Source of the DNA: Candidatus Nanopelagicaceae bacterium
GTDB taxonomy: Bacteria > Actinomycetota > Actinomycetes > Nanopelagicales > Nanopelagicaceae
Length of the DNA stretch: 35,898 bases
Assembly: GCA_009691185.1 (NCBI GenBank)
Contig: SHVD01000005.1
Coordinates: forward strand, 1-35,898
Direction: 5' to 3'
Position 1 is the stretch's first letter. Each line of letters opens with the position of its first letter. The translations under genes and the position numbers were made by a program. Shown here one piece after another: positions 32,386 to 35,898 of the stretch. The notes beneath the pieces are model-generated. The model did not search any database. It was not told the origin of the DNA and saw nothing but the letters and a program-made list of their open reading frames with translations.

Positions 32386-32879
32386 TTAGCCACCATACCA
32401 ACCATCATCGATTTTGCATCAGTACAACCCAATAATTCACTGTAACTAGTAGGAAAGACCGCATGCGGGTGCCCTGCTGCAACCCAGATGACCTCGTAAT
32501 CATTTAATGCTTCATCAATTAATGTAATTGCAGGTGATGTAAGCCAGCCAATAGGAGCCACGCCACCAATTGAAAATCCTGAACTTTCTTTCACATAATC
32601 AGCATCAACCCGCTCTAATTTTTCAACACCCAACTTGCTGGCAACTAACTCTGTATCAACACGGTGCCGGCCAGAGGTAATAACTAATAACGGTGATTGG
32701 TCAGGCAATTTAAATATAATTGAAGAAGCAATTTGCCCTACCAAGATTCCAAGGCCTGCTGCAGCCTCCGCTGCACTCTTTGCTGTTTCAGCTAATACCT
32801 TTATTTCACCTTTAATAGAGAATGTTTCCATAGCAGCTACTACCCGCTTTACCGCTGACTTTTCTAAAACGCCACTCAT
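32382..32879 (-). CDS. YbaK/EbsC-family aminoacyl-tRNA deacylase
   Basis: A 165-residue YbaK/ProX-type protein. The conserved GQIASSIIFK, LVITSGRHRVD and GFSIGGVAPIGW blocks are present; the lysine in the first block is the catalytic residue in relatives that hydrolyse misacylated tRNA(Pro). No synthetase domain is fused to it. It begins 5 nt after ddl and overlaps the small membrane protein by ATGA. Exact tRNA specificity (Cys or Ala) cannot be told. Confidence 0.9.
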   Translation of the reverse strand: MSGVLEKSAVKRVVAAMETFSIKGEIKVLAETAKSAAEAAAGLGILVGQIASSIIFKLPDQSPLLVITSGRHRVDTELVASKLGVEKLERVDADYVKESSGFSIGGVAPIGWLTSPAITLIDEALNDYEVIWVAAGHPHAVFPTSYSELLGCTDAKSMMVGMVAK

Positions 32880-32884
32880 GATGA

Positions 32885-33928
32885 TTAGCGAGTAATGCTT
32901 GCTGAGCGATTTTGAGCACTCTGGATTAATTTTGAAATTAATGATTGATAATTTATACCAGTTTTTTCAATCAATTTTGGATAAACCGAGGTTGGGGTAA
33001 AGCCTGGCATAGTGTTAATTTCATTAATTATAATTTGGCCTTCATTTGAGTAGAAAAAATCAATTCTGGCTAATCCTTCACACCCCGCTGCATTAAACGC
33101 GATAAGTGCAGCAGCTTGAATTTTCTCCTCAACACCTTGAGGTAGATCTGCTGGTGCGACTAATTGCATTGAATTGTCTAAATACTTTGCTTGAAAATCA
33201 TAAAACTCATACTTATCAGCGATAACAATCTGGCCAACTGTAGAGACCTTTACTTCACCATCTGCTTGTAAAACTGCGCATTCAATCTCCTTACCAATAA
33301 CAGCTTTTTCAATTATCACCTTAGTATCAAAAGTGAGCGCGTAATCAACGGCAGTAATCAATTCACTTTCCTGCTTAACCTTGCTGGTTCCTCTACTTGA
33401 ACCACTTCTTGCTGGCTTTACAAACAAGGGATATGAAAGATTGCCAGGTAATCTAAATTTGTTTGAAGTTACCACTACTCCTTCAGCCACCTTAAGGCCA
33501 GCAGCAGCAAAAATTGGTTTCGCATAAGACTTATCCATACTTACTGCACTTGCTAGCACTCCAGATCCAACATATCGCAACCCGATCATTTCAAATAATC
33601 CTTGAATCGTGCCATCCTCACCATACGGACCATGCAAAATTGGAAAAGCCACATCAATTGCTAAGTTTTTTCCACCTGAAAATAATCCACTACTGGTTAG
33701 AGTGACCTCAACACCAGATTCTGGTACTGAAGGAAGGGCGCCATTTATAATCGCAAAATTAGTATCTTCAGCAAGTAATAACCATTTACCACTCTTTGTT
33801 ATACCAATTAAAACTGGATCAAATTTGCTGCGATCTATCGCACCTAGAATTCCATTTGCTGAAACACAAGAGATCTCATGCTCACTGCTCTTGCCGCCAC
33901 AGATAATCGCTACTCTTACTTTGCTCAT
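32885..33928 (-). CDS. ddl: D-alanine--D-alanine ligase
   Basis: ATP-grasp ligase of 347 residues making the D-Ala-D-Ala end of peptidoglycan stem peptides. The N-terminal GGKSSEHEISCVSA, HGPYGEDGTIQGLFE, PLFVKPARSGSSRGTSKV and C-terminal INEINTMPGFTPTSVYPKL motifs are all present. A YDFQAKY stretch retains the tyrosine typical of D-Ala-D-Ala rather than D-lactate ligases. The ATG shares one base with the gpsA stop (TAATG). Confidence 0.96.
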   Translation of the reverse strand: MSKVRVAIICGGKSSEHEISCVSANGILGAIDRSKFDPVLIGITKSGKWLLLAEDTNFAIINGALPSVPESGVEVTLTSSGLFSGGKNLAIDVAFPILHGPYGEDGTIQGLFEMIGLRYVGSGVLASAVSMDKSYAKPIFAAAGLKVAEGVVVTSNKFRLPGNLSYPLFVKPARSGSSRGTSKVKQESELITAVDYALTFDTKVIIEKAVIGKEIECAVLQADGEVKVSTVGQIVIADKYEFYDFQAKYLDNSMQLVAPADLPQGVEEKIQAAALIAFNAAGCEGLARIDFFYSNEGQIIINEINTMPGFTPTSVYPKLIEKTGINYQSLISKLIQSAQNRSASITR

Positions 33929-34926
33929 TAGATTTCAGCCTTAATACTTATCGTCATCAATCGATCCATGGCATCTCTAGGATTTAATGTGCCAGCAACA
34001 ACATCTGAAACTGCTTCAATAATCGGAACTTCAACCCCAACTCGGTGAGCTAGCTCTAAAATCGCTCCAGCTGAATAAACACCCTCCACCGTCTTGACTA
34101 CCTGCGCACGAGCCTTTGCAACTGAACCAGACTTTCCTAAAACTTCACCAAAACTTCTATTTCGTGAAAGTGGAGACTGGGCACTTGCTACTAAGTCACC
34201 AATTCCTGCCAAACCTAAAAAAGTAAGTGGATTGGCGCCATACGCCTGGCCAAGTTTTGCCACTTCGGATAAACCACGAGTAATCATTAAACCTTGAGTA
34301 TTTTCACCATATCCCATACCAACTGCAATACCTACGGCAAGTGCCACGACACTTTTTGCAGCTCCGGCAAACTCACATCCAACCAAGTCATCTGATGGAT
34401 AAATTCTGAAATAATTAGTTGAAAACAACTCCTGCATAATCGCAATATTTAGCGGATTCTCAGAGGCAGCAACCGCACCAGCTGGCTGGCGCATAATGAT
34501 CTCACTAGCCAAATTTGGCCCGGTAATTATTCCCAACCTTGATTTATCTACCTCTAATACTTGCTGGGCAACCTCAGTCATTCGTAATTGAGTCTCAACC
34601 TCAATTCCTTTTATAGTACTGATAATTGGCAGATCTTTGGGAAAAAACCCTTTCCAACTATTCAAGTTTTCACGCAGGGTTTGTGATGGAATTGCCAGCA
34701 AGATGACATCTGCGAACTCAAGTACAGCTTTGATATCAGTAGTAGCTTTAAGCTCTTTTGGCAGATCAATTCCCTTTAAAAATCTTCGATTAGAGTGACG
34801 GCGATTAATCTCACGAACTACTTTTTTATTTCGCCCCCAGATTAATACTTGTTGACCAGAGTCGACCATAACCTGACCTATGGTTGTGCCCCAGGCACCT
34901 GAGCCAAGTACTGCAACTTTTTTCAT
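33928..34926 (-). CDS. gpsA: Glycerol-3-phosphate dehydrogenase [NAD(P)+]
   Basis: Makes sn-glycerol 3-phosphate from dihydroxyacetone phosphate for phospholipid synthesis; 332 residues. The Rossmann motif is VLGSGAWGTT at the N-terminus, followed by ISTIKGIE, IITGPNLASEI, GAAKSVVALAVGIAVGMGYGENTQ with the catalytic lysine, and SRNRSFGEVLG. It overlaps plsC by ATGA and ddl by one base, one tight operon joining lipid and wall precursors. Confidence 0.97.
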   Translation of the reverse strand: MKKVAVLGSGAWGTTIGQVMVDSGQQVLIWGRNKKVVREINRRHSNRRFLKGIDLPKELKATTDIKAVLEFADVILLAIPSQTLRENLNSWKGFFPKDLPIISTIKGIEVETQLRMTEVAQQVLEVDKSRLGIITGPNLASEIIMRQPAGAVAASENPLNIAIMQELFSTNYFRIYPSDDLVGCEFAGAAKSVVALAVGIAVGMGYGENTQGLMITRGLSEVAKLGQAYGANPLTFLGLAGIGDLVASAQSPLSRNRSFGEVLGKSGSVAKARAQVVKTVEGVYSAGAILELAHRVGVEVPIIEAVSDVVAGTLNPRDAMDRLMTISIKAEI

Positions 34927-35705
34927 TTATTACCCCTTTTGAAATTCCCAATACGAGGAAGCGTAGATTTTTTTGGATCAAAAATTTCTAATGGGGCACT
35001 CTCACCACGCAGTTGTTCTAGCAGCCTGGTTACTGCACTCATTACATAAGCTGTTGCCTCCTCGAGCGCCACAGGATCTTCAGCCCTACCTTTCCATTTT
35101 GAAAACTCCAGTGGCGGACCGGCCACGACTTGAAACTTAGCCCTGGGAAATAATTTAAGTTTTTTGCTGTAAGCAGGGAGTAATTTTTGTGCTCCCCATT
35201 GCGCACAGGGGATAACTGGTACTTGAGTTAGGATCGCCAGTCGAGCGATCCCGGTTTTTGCCTTCATTGGCCAATAATTTTCATCCCTAGTCAATGTACC
35301 CTCTGGATAAACACCTAATAGATGACCTGATTTTAAAAATGCAATCGCATGTACAAGTGAATTTGATGCTCCAGATGTCTCTCGCTCAACTGGGATTTGC
35401 CCCGCACCACTTAACACTCGGCCAATAATTGGCAGCTTAAATAGTGAGGCTTTGCCTAGATATCTTGGCGCTCTGCCATTGTCATAAAGAAAGTGCGTAA
35501 AAACCAAAGGATCAACATATGAAATGTGATTGCAAACTGCAATGGCTGCCCCACTCTTTGGAATATTTTCAACTCCACGCCACTCTCGCCTACCAACTAA
35601 ATTTAATATTGGCCGCACCAAAGTAGCGCCAAACTTGAACCAATTAGTTATCCCTAGTGGCTTTCCTACTGGGGGTGCGTAGGAAACTGTTAGTTCGGTG
35701 GACAC
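34923..35705 (-). CDS. plsC: 1-acyl-sn-glycerol-3-phosphate acyltransferase
   Basis: LPLAT-family membrane enzyme of 260 residues acylating lysophosphatidate to phosphatidate. Block I is NHISYVDPLVF (HX4D), block III is VYPEGTLTRD, and PVIPCAQWGAQ is block IV-like. Only a weak N-terminal hydrophobic segment is present. The GTG start is 6 nt after a TAGAAT -10 box, so it is probably leaderless. It heads the plsC-gpsA-ddl-ybaK operon. Confidence 0.94.
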   Translation of the reverse strand: MSTELTVSYAPPVGKPLGITNWFKFGATLVRPILNLVGRREWRGVENIPKSGAAIAVCNHISYVDPLVFTHFLYDNGRAPRYLGKASLFKLPIIGRVLSGAGQIPVERETSGASNSLVHAIAFLKSGHLLGVYPEGTLTRDENYWPMKAKTGIARLAILTQVPVIPCAQWGAQKLLPAYSKKLKLFPRAKFQVVAGPPLEFSKWKGRAEDPVALEEATAYVMSAVTRLLEQLRGESAPLEIFDPKKSTLPRIGNFKRGNK

Positions 35706-35711
35706 TCGTTA

Positions 35712-35717
35712 ATTCTA
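35712..35717 (-). promoter_or_regulatory. -10 box of plsC (leaderless)
   Basis: TAGAAT on the - strand, 6 nt before GTG 35705; no Shine-Dalgarno is visible. It would drive the plsC-gpsA-ddl-ybaK run. Confidence 0.55.
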
Positions 35718-35750
35718 CGACTAATCAGGATAATCGCTATAAATGAGCGT

Positions 35751-35786
35751 AAAAAACGGGACCCCACGCATGAGATCCCGCTTTTA
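35751..35786 (-). terminator. Intrinsic terminator after the HU-like gene
   Basis: Stem CGGGA (35757-35761) pairs with TCCCG (35776-35780), with a loop of 14 nt, and on the - strand is followed directly by a T6 run (35751-35756). It separates the HU-like gene from the plsC promoter. Confidence 0.7.
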
Positions 35787-35799
35787 ATTACTAATTAAT

Positions 35800-35898
35800 T
35801 TAGCGACGCTTTGATTTCTTCGCCTTCTTTGCAGGCTTACGTGCGCTCTTCTTTGTCTTTGCAGCAGCTTTAGCTGGTGCTGCCTTTGATGGTGGTGT
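35800..35898 (-). CDS. C-terminal Lys/Ala/Pro tail, probably HU-like nucleoid protein (partial)
   Basis: Only 32 C-terminal residues are in the window, reading off the edge: a run rich in Lys, Ala, Pro and Arg with PAKxA-type repeats, ending KKSKRR before TAA. Long basic tails of this kind mark actinobacterial HupB, whose gene lies near plsC, gpsA and ddl in mycobacteria. The HU core itself lies outside the window, so a histone H1-like or other basic tail cannot be excluded. A clear intrinsic terminator follows. Confidence 0.6.
   Translation of the reverse strand, partial: TPPSKAAPAKAAAKTKKSARKPAKKAKKSKRR

Overview
The window is a compact, AT-leaning (roughly 40% GC by eye) bacterial chromosome segment from an actinobacterium. 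The gene order smc-ftsY-amtB-glnB-ffh-rpsP, the block coaD-(DivIVA-like)-yceD-rpmF-rnc-mutM, the neighbourhood thiL-ddl-gpsA-plsC-HU, a class II DAHP synthase and a PASTA kinase are all actinobacterial. Low GC, almost no spacer DNA and a carotenoid block suggest a streamlined freshwater lineage of the Nanopelagicales (acI) type; that placement is inference. There are 42 coding sequences, two of them cut by the window edges. I found no tRNA, rRNA, CRISPR array, prophage or insertion sequence, and no gene-free stretch over 300 bases.

Layout. 1-2507: carotenoid genes, crtI (partial) and crtB on the + strand, abutting the two-subunit lycopene cyclase crtYc/crtYd on the - strand. 2550-3729: a TPP riboswitch, a PnuC-family transporter (predicted PnuT) and an overlapping small P-loop kinase. 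3766-8496: PASTA kinase, endonuclease IV, DMT exporter, threonine aldolase. 8470-11420 (-): Ogt, DAHP synthase, phosphofructokinase with a pyrophosphate-type active site. 11490-13292 (+): esterase and a second DMT exporter. 13270-18590 (-): era, dprA, rnhB, lepB, rpsP, ffh. 18611-20250 (-): glnB and amtB behind GlnR-like boxes. 20399-30563 (-): ftsY, smc, mutM, rnc, rpmF, yceD, DivIVA-like, coaD, rsmD, recG. 30693-35898: rpmB and a RAM-domain protein (+), with thiL, a small membrane protein, ybaK, ddl, gpsA, plsC and the tail of an HU-like protein (-).

How it fits together. The riboswitch-PnuT-kinase unit plus ThiL would form a short thiamine salvage route (uptake, trapping phosphorylation, ThMP to TPP). 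Phytoene synthase, desaturase and lycopene cyclase lead to beta-carotene, a retinal precursor. Ffh, FtsY and LepB are the secretory targeting and processing set. GlnB and AmtB are the ammonium module.

Standing out: (1) an SMC protein of 1035 residues in which I cannot find the hinge domain although both ATPase heads are intact; (2) the thiamine salvage hypothesis with an unassigned kinase; (3) a repeated promoter geometry, TANNNT then exactly 6 nt then ATG or GTG, at many genes, implying widespread leaderless mRNAs; (4) a PPi-type phosphofructokinase signature; (5) absence of rimM-trmD-rplS between rpsP and lepB, and of glnD after glnB; (6) a near-perfect 12-bp inverted repeat just upstream of the RAM-domain gene.
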